A model generated the notes under the pieces. It was not told the origin of the DNA and did no database searches. It saw nothing but the letters and a program-made list of their open reading frames with translations. Positions 16,041-26,350 of a stretch of 64,000 nucleotides of DNA are shown here, piece by piece. The stretch is from positions 1,860,001 to 1,924,000 of the forward strand of contig JADJCM010000001.1 in NCBI GenBank assembly GCA_016703225.1, written 5' to 3'. The translations under genes were made by a program, and so were the position numbers. The first letter of the stretch is position 1; each line of letters starts with the position of its first letter. Source of the stretch: Lysobacterales bacterium. Its GTDB lineage: Bacteria > Pseudomonadota > Gammaproteobacteria > Xanthomonadales > Ahniellaceae.

Positions 16041-18905
16041 ATGAACTTGCATCGCCATGCGCTCGCGGTTGCCGTGCGCCGTTCGCTCTGGCTTGGTTTG
16101 GCGGCGCTGCCGCTCACCGCGCCGGCATTCGCCCAGTCGAACGAAGAAGATTCCCAAACCCTGGAACGCGTCGAAGTCACCGGCTCGCGCATCAAGAAGG
16201 CGTCGATCGAGGGACAGACCCCGGTCAACGTGATCACCCGCGAAGACCTGGCGAAGTCCGGCCTGACTTCGGTCGCCGACATCGTGCAGCAACTCACCGG
16301 TTCCGGTTCGGCGCTGAACACCAAGTTCAACTCCAGCGGCAACTTCGGCTTCCCGCCGGATGGTTCCGGTGTCGGCGCCGGTTCGGCGACGGTCGATCTG
16401 CGTCACCTCGGGTCCAAACGCGTGCTGGTACTGGTCGATGGCGTGCGCTGGATCAACGAGGCCTCGGCTTCCGGTGTCTCCAGTTCAACCGACCTGAACA
16501 CGATTCCGGTGGCGATCATTGAGCGCATCGAGGTGCTGGAAGACGGCGCTTCCTCGATCTACGGCTCGGACGCGATCGCCGGCGTGGTCAACATCATCAC
16601 CCGCCGCGACATGGAAGGCGCCGCCGTCTCCATGTACTACGGCGAGTTCGGCGCCGGCGGCCCGAACAAGAGCGCCGATATCTCCTTCGGCGGTGGCGGC
16701 GACGACTTCTCGTTCTTCCTTGGTGCCAGTGTCACCGACCAGGAAGAGATCAGCTCGACCGAGTACGAACACGCCGGCGTGCCAAAGCCCGGCACTGGTC
16801 TGACTTTCGGCTCGTCGGCCACGCCGAACGGCCGCTTCGTGTTCGTCGACCCGAACACCGGCCTGACCCGCAGCATCACCACACCGAACGGCCAGTTCTA
16901 TCCGAACGGTCCGAACTACCCGTCCGACTTCATTCCGTTCACCACCGCCAACCGCTTCAACTACGCGCAGTTCAACCTGCTGCAGACCCCGAGCGAGCGC
17001 AAGGGACTGTTCGGGCAGAGCCGCTATGAACTGGGCGAGAGCACGACCTGGTACATGCGCGCGCTGTACAACCAGCGAGAGTCGCTGAACCAGGCTGCGC
17101 CCGAGCCGATCTTCGTCGGCCCCGATGCCGGCACCGGCAATCCCTATGCCGACAACATCCTGATTTCGGCGAGCAACCCGTACAACCCGTTTGGCTTCGA
17201 TCTCGCGTCGAGCGGTCCGAACGCGAACCTGATCTTCATCGGGCGGCGCCCGATCGAGGGCGGGCCGCGTCGCTTCCATCAGGACGTCGATACCTGGTAC
17301 TTCGCCACCGGCCTCGAAGGCGTGTTCGAGATTGGCGATGGCTCCTGGTTCTGGGACGTGAACTACGTGCGCAGCGGCAACGAGGCCAACCAGACCAACT
17401 ACGGCAGCTACAACATCCGCCGCATCAACCTCGCGCTTGGCCCGATCGGCGCCTGCCAGGCCGATCCGCAGTGTGTGCCGCTCGACATCTTCAGCGGTCC
17501 GGGCGCGATCACGCCGGCGATGCTCGGCTACATCCAGCCGATCGTGCGCGACTACAGCGAGAACAACCTGCAACTGCTCTCGGCGAACATCTCCGGCGAC
17601 CTGTTCGACCTGCCCGCCGGCGCGGTCGCGGTCGCGGCCGGGTATGAACATCGTCGCCTCGACGGTACTTATCTGCCCGACGCGCTCACCGTCGCCGGCG
17701 AATACAACGGCGTCCCCTCGTTGCCCACCGCGGGCGAGTACGACGTCGACGAGTTCTACACCGAGTTCAATGTGCCGGTGTACGAGTCGGGCGAGTCGCG
17801 GCTCGATCTGAGCTTGGCCGGCCGCTATTCCGACTATTCCACCTTCGGCGGCGAGACCACCGGCAAGTTCGGCCTGCGCTGGCAGTTGAGCGAGGAGTTC
17901 CTGTTGCGTGGCAGCTACGCGCAGGGCTTCCGCGCACCGTCGATCGGCGAACTGTTCGGCTCCGCGGCGCGCTTCGACGCGCAGATCGACGACCCCTGCC
18001 TGATCGGCCTCGATGGCTCGCCGCCGGAAGCGAACTGCTCCGCCTTCGGCGTGCCGGCAGGCGCGGCGCAGGCGAACTCGCAGATCTCGGTGACTACCGG
18101 TGGCAACCCCGAACTGGAACCGGAGACGTCGGACTCGTACTCGCTCGGCTTCGTCTGGAGCCCCGGCTTCGGCGCCAACAGCGGCTGGTCGGAACGCTTC
18201 GACATCGAGTTCAGCTACTACAACCACGAAATCGACGGTGCGGTGCAGGCGATCGATGCGCAGACCCAGCTCGACTTGTGCGTCGCTGGCGGCCCGGACT
18301 CGCCGTTCTGCGACGGCATCACCCGCGCCAGCACCGGCGGCATCAATGGGTTCAACAACCGCCTGCAGAACTTCGGCTCGGTCGATACCGATGGCTATGA
18401 CTTCGATGTGTTCTGGACGCTGCCGGAGATGAGCATCGGCTCGTTCCGCGTCTCCTGGCAGAACTCCTTCGTCAACGACTACACCGCGGTCGATGGTCTC
18501 GGCGTGCTGCAGCCGCGTGCCGTCGGCATCGAAGTCAACGACAGCGCGATCCCGGAATGGACCTCGAACACCAGCCTGGCCTGGGCGCATGGCGATTTCT
18601 CCGCGGCCTACACGCTGCGCCACATGAGCGACTTGGTCGAGGAATGCGGCGACGCGGTCGACTTCGAGGTGTGCAGCAACCCGACCGCCGGCACCAATCG
18701 CCTCGGCTCGACTACCTACAGCGACTTGCAGTTCGGCTGGAAGACGCCCTGGTTCGAGGGCACGCAGTTGACGCTCGGCATGAACAACATCTTCGACAAG
18801 GACCCGCCGATCTGCCTGTCGTGCTCGCTGAACGGCTACGACGCATCCAGCTACGACCTGCCCGCCGGCCGCTTCGTCTACCTGCGCGCGGAAATGAAGT
18901 TCTGA
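16041..18905 (+). CDS. TonB-dependent outer-membrane receptor
   Basis: This 954-residue receptor takes up large substrates through the outer membrane using TonB energy. It has a signal peptide (about 1-31, cut after APAFA-Q), a TonB-box region ([13 protein letters not shown]), a plug domain ([15 protein letters not shown] to [10 protein letters not shown]), and a 22-strand barrel ending in the expected aromatic residue (LRAEMKF). [23 protein letters not shown] is the usual plug motif. It belongs to the large Caulobacter/Xanthomonas-type family whose substrates are often peptides or plant carbohydrates. A GAGGGAGAC site precedes the ATG. The gene stands alone between a 147-base leader and a strong terminator. 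Confidence 0.93.
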   Translation: MNLHRHALAVAVRRSLWLGLAALPLTAPAFAQSNEEDSQTLERVEVTGSRIKKASIEGQTPVNVITREDLAKSGLTSVADIVQQLTGSGSALNTKFNSSGNFGFPPDGSGVGAGSATVDLRHLGSKRVLVLVDGVRWINEASASGVSSSTDLNTIPVAIIERIEVLEDGASSIYGSDAIAGVVNIITRRDMEGAAVSMYYGEFGAGGPNKSADISFGGGGDDFSFFLGASVTDQEEISSTEYEHAGVPKPGTGLTFGSSATPNGRFVFVDPNTGLTRSITTPNGQFYPNGPNYPSDFIPFTTANRFNYAQFNLLQTPSERKGLFGQSRYELGESTTWYMRALYNQRESLNQAAPEPIFVGPDAGTGNPYADNILISASNPYNPFGFDLASSGPNANLIFIGRRPIEGGPRRFHQDVDTWYFATGLEGVFEIGDGSWFWDVNYVRSGNEANQTNYGSYNIRRINLALGPIGACQADPQCVPLDIFSGPGAITPAMLGYIQPIVRDYSENNLQLLSANISGDLFDLPAGAVAVAAGYEHRRLDGTYLPDALTVAGEYNGVPSLPTAGEYDVDEFYTEFNVPVYESGESRLDLSLAGRYSDYSTFGGETTGKFGLRWQLSEEFLLRGSYAQGFRAPSIGELFGSAARFDAQIDDPCLIGLDGSPPEANCSAFGVPAGAAQANSQISVTTGGNPELEPETSDSYSLGFVWSPGFGANSGWSERFDIEFSYYNHEIDGAVQAIDAQTQLDLCVAGGPDSPFCDGITRASTGGINGFNNRLQNFGSVDTDGYDFDVFWTLPEMSIGSFRVSWQNSFVNDYTAVDGLGVLQPRAVGIEVNDSAIPEWTSNTSLAWAHGDFSAAYTLRHMSDLVEECGDAVDFEVCSNPTAGTNRLGSTTYSDLQFGWKTPWFEGTQLTLGMNNIFDKDPPICLSCSLNGYDASSYDLPAGRFVYLRAEMKF

Positions 18906-18931
18906 TTCCCACCTAACGCAATCCCGCAACG

Positions 18932-18965
18932 AAAAAACGCCAGCTTTGTGCTGGCGTTTTTTTTT
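18932..18965 (+). terminator. Rho-independent terminator after the TonB receptor
   Basis: An 8-bp stem (ACGCCAGC / GCTGGCGT) with a TTTGT loop is followed by nine T residues and preceded by a run of A, making it nearly symmetric. It could also stop transcription from the opposite direction. It is the clearest intrinsic terminator in the window. Confidence 0.93.
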
Positions 18966-19057
18966 GGTCGCAGCGCCTGGCTTCCGCTGCAGCGATAGCC
19001 GCTTGATCCAGATCAGCCCGAGCCAAAGTTGACCGCAGATCACAGGCCGCTTGGGGG

Positions 19058-19086
19058 TTGTCACATTCATTGACCGTCGTTACAGT
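19058..19086 (+). promoter_or_regulatory. Probable sigma-70 promoter of the rhs gene
   Basis: TTGTCA at 19058-19063 and TACAGT at 19081-19086 are separated by 17 bases. They lie about 110 bases before the rhs start, just downstream of the TonB-receptor terminator. The match to consensus is good for such GC-rich DNA. Confidence 0.55.
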
Positions 19087-19196
19087 GCGCCCCCTTTGCC
19101 GCTGAGAGCCGGGGGGCGCAGTGGTGAATTTGTCGTTCATAAGGACCTGCCATGCGTTGGCGGGGCGGTGTTGGCTTGCCCGAATCAGGACTGGAC

Positions 19197-22100
19197 ATGA
19201 TGAAGCGAAAAATCTCCCTGCTGACCACGCTGCTGGCGTTGGTGGCAATGACCCCGGCGACCAGTTCGGCGCAAGGCGGCGACACCGTGCCCCCATCGGA
19301 GGCGCCGACTTCGGTGGGCCGCGTGCAGTGGGCGCAGGAATACTCCAGCCGCATCGGGTCGGCGAAGACCGTTGGGCCCTTGAGCGGGGAGATCTTCGGC
19401 GAGAGCGTCAGCTTGTTCACTGGCGCTCTGGGATTCTCCGCAACCGATGTTTCCCTGCCGGGCAACAGCGGACTCCCGGTCGCCTTCAGTCGCAAGTTGG
19501 ACCTTTCTGAGATCGGGCCAGCACTCCCATTGGGCGACTGGGATCTGGATCTGCCCCATCTCGAAGGCGTGTTTGCGAATGAGCGTTTGGATGGCTATTG
19601 GAAGCCCGCAGCCCGCTGCAGCTCTCAAGCGGCACCGCCCAATTACGGGACCTTCAACAACTACGAGTTCTGGAGCGGCAACAAACTAGTGCTGCCCGGC
19701 GGTGGTGGTGGTGAATTGCGGGTGCTGAATGGCCACCCCAAGTTGACGCTGCCCACGAACGGGTTTCTCAACAAATGGGTGACCAAGGACTTCTGGTTCT
19801 TCTCGTGCTTGCCGACGCTGAAAAGCGGACATGCTGGCGAGGGCTTCCTGGCGCATGCGCCGGACGGTACCCGCTACTACTTCGACCAGATGGTGGTCAG
19901 GTTGTACCCCGGCATCACCATGAATCAGGATCGCCACAGCCTTGAGCCCGTCTGGATGGAACGCGTGAAAGTGCGCCTATTCCCCACGCGGGTCGAGGAC
20001 CGCTTCGGAAACTTCGTCAACTACAACTGGTCGGGTGATCGCTTGCAGAGCATCCAGGCCAATGATGGTCGCCTGCTCACCATCGGCTATAGCTCTTCAG
20101 GTTTCATCAACTCGGTATTCGATGGCACGCGCACCTGGCAGTACGTTGTCAATGGGAAGCTGACCAGCGTGCTGAACCCCGACGGCATCAGCAGTTGGGC
20201 CTACACCAACGGCATCAGCGCGGCCATTTCTTACCAGGAGCGGCCAGCGAACAATTTGCCGCTACCGCTGGATCGGCGCCTGTGGTGCAGCTATCAGCGG
20301 ATGATCGATACGCGAGAAGGTCACTTCGAGCAGTCGATCCGCATCACCCACCCCTCAGGCGCGGTGGGCGAATTCACGGTTCGTCCAACCCGGCATGGCC
20401 GCAACAACGTGCCCTACGAGTGCGTGCAAAACCCGGACAAAGACCGTGATCAGTACTGGAACCGTCTTCCGGTATTCCAGGACGTGAAGTCGCTTGTGCG
20501 AAAGCGCATCTCCAACCCGAATATCGGGACGTTGGATTGGACCTACGAGTACGTCAAGGACAACGATGCCAACGGCTATCTCTCGGGCGGCTATGCGCCG
20601 GGACCCGGCGTACCTGGCGCGACTCCAGCGCCAGGACAAAGCAAGCAGGTCACAGTGACTGCGCCCGACGGCACCAAGGCGCGCTACTTCTTCGGGCTGG
20701 ACTATGCGTTGAACGAGGGGCAGCTGCGTGAAACGCAAGTGCTGGATGCTTCGGGCACCATCTTGCGGTCCACTACGAATGCCTACATTGCCGAAGATCA
20801 AGTTGCCGCCCAGCCGTTTCCCGGCATGGTTGGCAGGGTTCCGTTCGGCATGGTCGCCGAAGACCACAGCGACGAGTTCTCGGCCGCCGCCTTGCGCCCC
20901 CTGAAGCAGCGCACGATCACCGAACAGGGCACGCAGTTCGTGCTGCGCAACGACAGCTACGACCAGTTCGCCAATGCGCTCACCGTGAAGCGGTTCAACA
21001 GTCTGACCGGCGAGGCCGGCGGCCGGTCGGAGACCATTGAGTACCACCATGACTTCACGAACTGGGTGCTTGGACAGGTCAAGAAGCTCACGGTCGCAGG
21101 CGCGGTGGTGGAGTCCACCGACTTCACTTCGCTGTCCCAACCGTGGAAGCTCTACAGCAACGGTCTGCGCGTCGAGACCCGTGCCTACAATGGCGACGGC
21201 ACGCTCGCATCGGTCGTGGATGGGCTCAACAAGAGCACGACCTTGTCGAACTGGTACCGCGGGATTCCGCGCAACATCGGCTTTGCAAACGCGACTGCGA
21301 TCAGCGCTGCGGTAAATGCCTTGGGTCAGATCACCGCGACCACGGATGAGCTCGGTTATTCCACCGGCTTTGGCTACGACCCCATGGGCCGCGTCAATCT
21401 GGTGACGCCACCGAGCGGCGACGGCACCACTTGGGATAGCACGAGCATCACCTTCGCCAAGGTGAATGCCGACGAGTACGGCCTCGGCATCGGCCACTGG
21501 AAGCAGTCGACGACGACCGGGCGCTATCGCAAGGAGGTGCTGTTCGATGCCTTGTGGCGGCCGGTGCTGGCGCACGAGTGGGACAGTTACCTGACCAACA
21601 GCCACCGCTACAGCGTGCGCGCATTCGACGCTGACAACCGCGAGACCTTCGCGTCGTATCCGAGCGCGAGCGTGGGCACGGTGTCGGCAGTGGTGGCATC
21701 GGGTGTTGGCGTGAGCAAGCAGTACGACGCGCTTGGGCGCTTGCGCAGCACGGCGGCGCATTCCGAGCAAGGGAGCTTGATCACGCTGGTCGACTACTTG
21801 TCCGGCTACCGCAAGCGCATCGTCAATCCGCGCGGCCAGACGACCGAGATCGACGCTCTGCAATACGACGCGCCGAGCGAGGACTCGCCGACGCAGATCC
21901 AGCAGTACCCGTATCTGAACGCACCATCGCCGCTCGCGACCACGCAGATCGTGCGCGATGCCTGGGGCAAGCCGACCTCGATGACGCGCTCGGGCACCAG
22001 CCCGACGGTGAGCGCGACGCGCAGCTACGTCTACGATGCGTATCAGCGTCTGTGCAAGACCATCGAGCCCGAGCGCGCTGCGGAAATCTTCCACTACGAC

Positions 22101-23810
22101 GGCGCCTCGCGGATCGACTGGAGCGCGAAGGGTCAGGCGTTGTTGAGCACCACGAGCTGCGAGGACACCAGCGTTCCGGCGGCGGCAAGGATCGCGCGCG
22201 GGTATGACCTGCGGGATCGTCTGCTGACGGTGAACTACCCGGACACGACGCTCGATGAGTCTCGCGCCTACTACGCCGACGGCGCGCTGAAGACGCTGAC
22301 GCGCGGCCCCGGGACGGCAAACGAGGTGCGCTGGGAATATCAGTACAACCGTCGCCGGTTGATGACCGAGGCGCGCATCCACATCGGCGGCCAGAGTTCG
22401 GCGATGAACTGGAGTTACGACTCGATCGGCAATGTCGCCGGCGAGTACGCGCTGAACGGGGTGTGGACGACCTACAGCCCGAACGCTTTCGGCCAGCCCA
22501 TGCTGGTGAAGGACCCGGATGCCGGGCGGGTGTACGCGTCGTCGATCTCGTGGTTCCCGAACGGAGCGCTGGCCGGGTTCACCTACGGCAACGGCGTGGT
22601 GCACACGCTGACCAAGAACGCGCGCGATCTGCCCTGGCGCAGCCGTGACATGAACGGCGGTGCGACCGTCATCGACCACACCTACACCTATGACGAAAAC
22701 GGCAACCCGACCGGCATCGACGATGCGCTGAACTTCGACGACAAGACGCTCGCGTACGACTCGCTTGATCGCCTGACCAGCGCCAGCGGCAGCCTCGGCA
22801 CGGCGACGATGGCCTATGACGCGCTCGACAATCTCACGCGCTACACGATGCCCGGTCGCGACTGGTACTACGACACCGACGCCGCCACGCAGCGGCTCCA
22901 ACGCACGCGCACGGCGGGCTATGTCGCGCAGGTCACTCTTGGTCACGACACCCGTGGCAACGTGCTGACGCGCACGCAGTCGGGCGCCACGCAAGGCTTC
23001 ACCTACGACCTCGCCGAGCGCGTACTGACCGCGACGCGCAACGGTGTGCTGCAGGCGACGCACGTGTACGACGGCAACGGCCTGCGCACGCGCACCTCCA
23101 AGCCGGCGCCGGGTGCCCCGCAACCGGACCGCGACCTGCGCTTCCAGATCTACACCCCGAGCGGCGTGTTCCAGTGGGAGAACGACATCGAGTGCTCGCG
23201 GTTGCGCTCGCGTGGCGTGAACTACGTGCGCCTGGCCGGATCGCTGGTGGCCAAGGTGGTGGCGGACTCGAGGCTGACCGAAGCGGAATGCTACCCGGGC
23301 ACCAGCAACAGCGAACAGCAGACGCTGTCGCTCAACCCGTTCCGCAACCCCTTCGTCGGCGCGACCGAAGTGGTCGCCGGCAGCGACGGCGGCCGCGACG
23401 GCGAAGGCGAAGCCCCGACGGCTCCGACCTCTACCACCACCTACAGCATCGTCTACGTCCACACCGACGCCCTCGGCAGCCCGGTCGCCGAGACCAACAC
23501 CAGCGCCACCGTCATCAGCGGCAGCCGCACCCAATACGAACCCTACGGCAAACCCCTCACCACCCCCGCGAAGGCGCCCCAGCTACACCGGCCACCAGCA
23601 CGACACCAGCACCGGCCTGATCTACGCCCAACAGCGCTACTACGACCCCCAGCTCGGCCGCTTCCTCTCCACCGACCCGATGGCGGTGGACATGGGCTCG
23701 GCAGGGAACTGGAATCGGTACGCTTATGCCGCCAACTCACCGTACAAGTTTACGGATCCGGATGGGCGACAGGTCTGCAACCAGAACCTCTTCTGCGAAG
23801 AGCGTCGTGA
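19197..23810 (+). CDS. RHS/YD-repeat protein, Sec-exported, frame disrupted near its end
   Basis: This is a giant polymorphic-toxin carrier of about 1,700 residues if the frame is restored. It starts with a signal peptide (MMKRKISLLTTLLALVAMTP, cut near SSAQ) and has no PAAR domain, so it is Sec-exported rather than an obvious T6SS cargo. The body has many YD repeats (YDPMGRV, YDALGRL, YDAYQRL, YDSLDRL, YDALDNL), which build the RHS shell enclosing the toxin. Compared with two downstream paralogous ends, one C is missing from each of two C-runs (near 23567 and 23579). The frame therefore leaves the core motif and ends out of frame at 23810. The true continuation is the frame at 23680-24300. 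This is either an inactivating or phase-variable change, or a sequencing error. Confidence 0.85.
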   Translation: MMKRKISLLTTLLALVAMTPATSSAQGGDTVPPSEAPTSVGRVQWAQEYSSRIGSAKTVGPLSGEIFGESVSLFTGALGFSATDVSLPGNSGLPVAFSRKLDLSEIGPALPLGDWDLDLPHLEGVFANERLDGYWKPAARCSSQAAPPNYGTFNNYEFWSGNKLVLPGGGGGELRVLNGHPKLTLPTNGFLNKWVTKDFWFFSCLPTLKSGHAGEGFLAHAPDGTRYYFDQMVVRLYPGITMNQDRHSLEPVWMERVKVRLFPTRVEDRFGNFVNYNWSGDRLQSIQANDGRLLTIGYSSSGFINSVFDGTRTWQYVVNGKLTSVLNPDGISSWAYTNGISAAISYQERPANNLPLPLDRRLWCSYQRMIDTREGHFEQSIRITHPSGAVGEFTVRPTRHGRNNVPYECVQNPDKDRDQYWNRLPVFQDVKSLVRKRISNPNIGTLDWTYEYVKDNDANGYLSGGYAPGPGVPGATPAPGQSKQVTVTAPDGTKARYFFGLDYALNEGQLRETQVLDASGTILRSTTNAYIAEDQVAAQPFPGMVGRVPFGMVAEDHSDEFSAAALRPLKQRTITEQGTQFVLRNDSYDQFANALTVKRFNSLTGEAGGRSETIEYHHDFTNWVLGQVKKLTVAGAVVESTDFTSLSQPWKLYSNGLRVETRAYNGDGTLASVVDGLNKSTTLSNWYRGIPRNIGFANATAISAAVNALGQITATTDELGYSTGFGYDPMGRVNLVTPPSGDGTTWDSTSITFAKVNADEYGLGIGHWKQSTTTGRYRKEVLFDALWRPVLAHEWDSYLTNSHRYSVRAFDADNRETFASYPSASVGTVSAVVASGVGVSKQYDALGRLRSTAAHSEQGSLITLVDYLSGYRKRIVNPRGQTTEIDALQYDAPSEDSPTQIQQYPYLNAPSPLATTQIVRDAWGKPTSMTRSGTSPTVSATRSYVYDAYQRLCKTIEPERAAEIFHYDGASRIDWSAKGQALLSTTSCEDTSVPAAARIARGYDLRDRLLTVNYPDTTLDESRAYYADGALKTLTRGPGTANEVRWEYQYNRRRLMTEARIHIGGQSSAMNWSYDSIGNVAGEYALNGVWTTYSPNAFGQPMLVKDPDAGRVYASSISWFPNGALAGFTYGNGVVHTLTKNARDLPWRSRDMNGGATVIDHTYTYDENGNPTGIDDALNFDDKTLAYDSLDRLTSASGSLGTATMAYDALDNLTRYTMPGRDWYYDTDAATQRLQRTRTAGYVAQVTLGHDTRGNVLTRTQSGATQGFTYDLAERVLTATRNGVLQATHVYDGNGLRTRTSKPAPGAPQPDRDLRFQIYTPSGVFQWENDIECSRLRSRGVNYVRLAGSLVAKVVADSRLTEAECYPGTSNSEQQTLSLNPFRNPFVGATEVVAGSDGGRDGEGEAPTAPTSTTTYSIVYVHTDALGSPVAETNTSATVISGSRTQYEPYGKPLTTPAKAPQLHRPPARHQHRPDLRPTALLRPPARPLPLHRPDGGGHGLGRELESVRLCRQLTVQVYGSGWATGLQPEPLLRRAS

Positions 23811-24300
23811 TGAAGCCCAGCGGCGAGGGCAATTTCCGTTGGAGGCCGCCAAGAATGAGGCGGACGAAATCGCGGCAGAGGTTCACCACAACTTCATTGG
23901 AAGGCAAGCTGCGCCGGCAGGCCAGGTTGCCGACGGAGCGTCTGCAGCTGCGGATGTGATCGACGAACAAGCTACCGACACGGTGAAGTATTGGTGGCTG
24001 GGCCCTTCTGGAAAGCTCCTTGGCTTTGGCGTGAAGGCTAAGCAGCTTGCCGCTGCAGGGGCGGTCGTGTTTAAGACCACAAAAGAGGCCGCAGACGCAG
24101 CCAGGAAACTTGGCTTTCGACGAATTAGCGAAACAATAAGAGGGCAGGCGATATTCACTGACGGGAAAAGATTTATAACTCGAGATATTGATTCGCATAA
24201 AGGCGGAGCATGGAAGATGGCTGACTCTGTAGAAAATCTCGGCTCTAGAGAAACGCGCACAGGAACATTTGATGCCACGCTAGAACGAATCGGTGATTAA
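23680..24300 (+). CDS. C-terminal tip of the RHS protein (putative Ntox21-like toxin), in the shifted frame
   Basis: This frame resumes the RHS core end (GNWNRYAYAANSPYKFTDPDGR) and continues into a unique C-terminal domain of about 175 residues. The last 70 residues contain AADAARKLGFRRI, FITRDIDSHKGGAWKMADSV and TRTGTFDATLERIGD. From memory this resembles the Ntox21-type RNase toxin domain of polymorphic toxins, with a conserved Asp, His-x-Gly-Gly and Trp-Lys. GC content falls here, marking the switch to exchangeable DNA. It would be cleaved off and delivered to a competitor, and the next gene is the expected immunity gene. Two one-base deletions separate it from the core frame; the ATG at 23680 may not be used. 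Confidence 0.65.
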   Translation: MAVDMGSAGNWNRYAYAANSPYKFTDPDGRQVCNQNLFCEERRDEAQRRGQFPLEAAKNEADEIAAEVHHNFIGRQAAPAGQVADGASAAADVIDEQATDTVKYWWLGPSGKLLGFGVKAKQLAAAGAVVFKTTKEAADAARKLGFRRISETIRGQAIFTDGKRFITRDIDSHKGGAWKMADSVENLGSRETRTGTFDATLERIGD

Positions 24301-24342
24301 TCAATAGATCGATAACTGAAACTTTTGAATTGGGCTACGTAT

Positions 24343-24903
24343 ATGGCTAAGCATCAACTCCGGGAAGAATGGCAGCACGCCTTTGGTGCTGCTTTGCCTG
24401 TTGGGTTCTCGTGTAGAGAATCCCTCCGGCATCGTTGGCTGCGAATCCATAGCCTACCCGAGTCAAAAAGATATGCCGATACGGAGGAAGAGAAGAGCGA
24501 AATTCTGCGCCGCCATAATGTCGTTGCTGACTTTGTCTTGGGGAACGAGAGCCGCTGCAATCTCTTTATCTCAGTATTCGGAAAGAGCAAACAATGGAAC
24601 TCGTCGATTAATATGCCTGTCGACGGGCTGTCTCCGACACATGTCATGTCTCATCATGGCGACGAAGGGGATTTGGAAATCTTCTGTGCTGACGTAGTTT
24701 GGCGGCATGGAGCGTTTGACAAACTCATCTTATCTGTAGCAAACGATAAGACGTGGCCAATTGTTTTTGCGAATATTTCAAAGTGCAGTGCGTATGCACC
24801 CTATGATGGAGGCGCTGATCTATTTGTTCCTTTGAGGGCTGATGTTGCGTTAGCTCGTAGGCGCTTCGCACAGTGGATTTCTGATAGAAATGACGGGCTA
24901 TAG
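24343..24903 (+). CDS. Putative immunity protein for the RHS tip
   Basis: This 186-residue soluble protein is encoded 42 bases after the toxin tip in the same strand, with the same low GC. Its features are RWLRIHSLPESKRYAD, then RRHNVVADFVLG, and an acidic C-terminal half; there is no signal peptide or membrane segment. Position and composition say it protects the cell from its own toxin. The wording of the HSLPESKRYA segment recalls uncharacterised immunity-like families, but I cannot assign one. The ATG at 24343 was preferred to a TTG at 24325. The stop TAG lies inside the 6-bp target duplication of the IS1634-type element, so the gene escaped damage by a hair. Confidence 0.65.
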   Translation: MAKHQLREEWQHAFGAALPVGFSCRESLRHRWLRIHSLPESKRYADTEEEKSEILRRHNVVADFVLGNESRCNLFISVFGKSKQWNSSINMPVDGLSPTHVMSHHGDEGDLEIFCADVVWRHGAFDKLILSVANDKTWPIVFANISKCSAYAPYDGGADLFVPLRADVALARRRFAQWISDRNDGL

Positions 24904-24988
24904 ATCCCAAGTTCCGCAGCTAATCGCGTAACCCATTGATTTGCTTGTCGTGAGACAGGCAAAAATGACACAACATGGGCGTCAGGAG

Positions 24989-26348
24989 CTGAGGTATCCC
25001 CACCTTTTCGCGCGACGATGCCCTGCGAAATCAAAGCGATAGCTTGCGGAGCGACATGAGGTCGGTAATCGTTCGGGTGTCTAGACCAAGGATCACCGAC
25101 GCTCATGCGCCCCAGCGCCATCTTGCCGCAATGCCTCCCCTCTGTCTTCTCCACCCTGCACGCAGCAACCGCCACCGTGCTGCTCAAGGCGCTCGATGCG
25201 CTGGCTAGCGGTAGCTGGTTGACCATGACCGAGATCGCGCGCCACTGGCCCGGTGCGATGCGCGTCGCCGCACCACTCAAGGCGATCGACCGCCTGCTGC
25301 GCAGTGCACCGCTCGAACGACAGCGTGCCGCCATCTATCAGGCGATGTTGCGTTGGCTGATTCGCGAACCCCACCCGTTGATCGTCGTCGACTGGTCCGA
25401 CCTCAAGCCCGATGGCAGCTTCAAACTGTTGCGCGCCGGCCTGGCGGTGCGCGGGCGAACGCTGACGCTCTGGGAAGAAGTCCACCCCGAGAAAAGCGCC
25501 GGTTCGGCAGTCGTGGAGCGCGCCTTCCTGCGCAAGCTGGCGAGCTTGCTGCCGCAAGGTTGTCGACCGGTCATCCTGAGCGACGCCGGATTCCGTCGAC
25601 CATGGTTCACGGCAGTCACCGCACTCGGCTGGGATTACGTTGGACGAGTGCGCGGCACGGTCCATGTGCAGCCCGTCCGGAAGGCTGCGATCAACGCCGC
25701 CGACTGGTTGCCGTGCAGCGCGCTCCACGAACTGGCCTTGCCGGAACGCAGCCGTGAACTCGGTGCCTTTCATCTCGGGCGCACCAAGACCGTAACAACG
25801 CGGATCGTTGTCCACCAGTCGCGGCCGAAGGGGCGTCGCGCCTTGACCCGGCGCGGTGCGCGTCGACGCGACAGCACCAGCCAGAGCGCTGCCCGCTCGG
25901 CACGCGAACCGTGGGTTCTCGCCACATCGCTTCCACCCGAGCGCGGCACACCGGTGCAACTGGCGTGCCTCTACCAGCGCCGCATGACCATCGAGCAAGG
26001 CTTCCGTGACCTCAAGAGCGGAACCTTTGGCGCCGGCTTCGAACACAGCCTGACCCGGAAAGACTCCCGCCTCTCCAACCTGCTCCTGCTGTTCGCACTC
26101 GTGCAACTCGCGACCTGGCTTGTCGGACTGCACGAAGAACACCAGGGCCGCGGCGGCAGGCTCGAAGGCAAAAACACCTGCGTGCGCAGCCACCACTCCA
26201 CCATGCGCCTCGGCGTCGAAGTCCTGCGCCGACCCGCTTGGTGGCCGTCGCCGCATCAACTCCTCCGCTTCCTCTCGCACCTGGCGCATGGCGCTCCACC
26301 ACCGCTTCAGACCTGCCCGCTATCATGAAAAACGTGGGGATACCTCAG
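24989..26348 (+). mobile_element. IS4-family insertion sequence (1,360 bp)
   Basis: Inverted repeats CTGAGGTATCCCCAC (24989-25003) and GTGGGGATACCTCAG (26334-26348) bound the element. A 9-bp target duplication CGTCAGGAG flanks it at 24980-24988 and 26349-26357. The size, repeat ends and transposase type agree with the IS4 family. It landed inside the IS1634-type element, and the duplicated target includes the stop codon of that element's transposase. Confidence 0.93.
25105..26328 (+). CDS. IS4-family DDE transposase
   Basis: This 407-residue transposase has catalytic aspartates in VVDWSDLKPDGS and ILSDAGFRRPWF. The family signature Y-(2)-R-(3)-E-(6)-K is in YQRRMTIEQGFRDLKS near residues 290-305. 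The protein is full length with no frameshift, so it should be active. It starts about 115 bases inside the left end and stops six bases before the right inverted repeat. Confidence 0.92.
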   Translation: MRPSAILPQCLPSVFSTLHAATATVLLKALDALASGSWLTMTEIARHWPGAMRVAAPLKAIDRLLRSAPLERQRAAIYQAMLRWLIREPHPLIVVDWSDLKPDGSFKLLRAGLAVRGRTLTLWEEVHPEKSAGSAVVERAFLRKLASLLPQGCRPVILSDAGFRRPWFTAVTALGWDYVGRVRGTVHVQPVRKAAINAADWLPCSALHELALPERSRELGAFHLGRTKTVTTRIVVHQSRPKGRRALTRRGARRRDSTSQSAARSAREPWVLATSLPPERGTPVQLACLYQRRMTIEQGFRDLKSGTFGAGFEHSLTRKDSRLSNLLLLFALVQLATWLVGLHEEHQGRGGRLEGKNTCVRSHHSTMRLGVEVLRRPAWWPSPHQLLRFLSHLAHGAPPPLQTCPLS

Positions 26349-26350
26349 CG

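Noticed and set aside
16485..19070. Long minus-strand open frame of about 860 codons
   Set aside because: It is antisense to the TonB receptor and crosses its terminator; no family features.
20355..23534. Long minus-strand open frame of over 1,000 codons
   Set aside because: It lies opposite the rhs gene and arises from GC-rich codon use; its translation is Arg/Val/Ala-rich with no domain.
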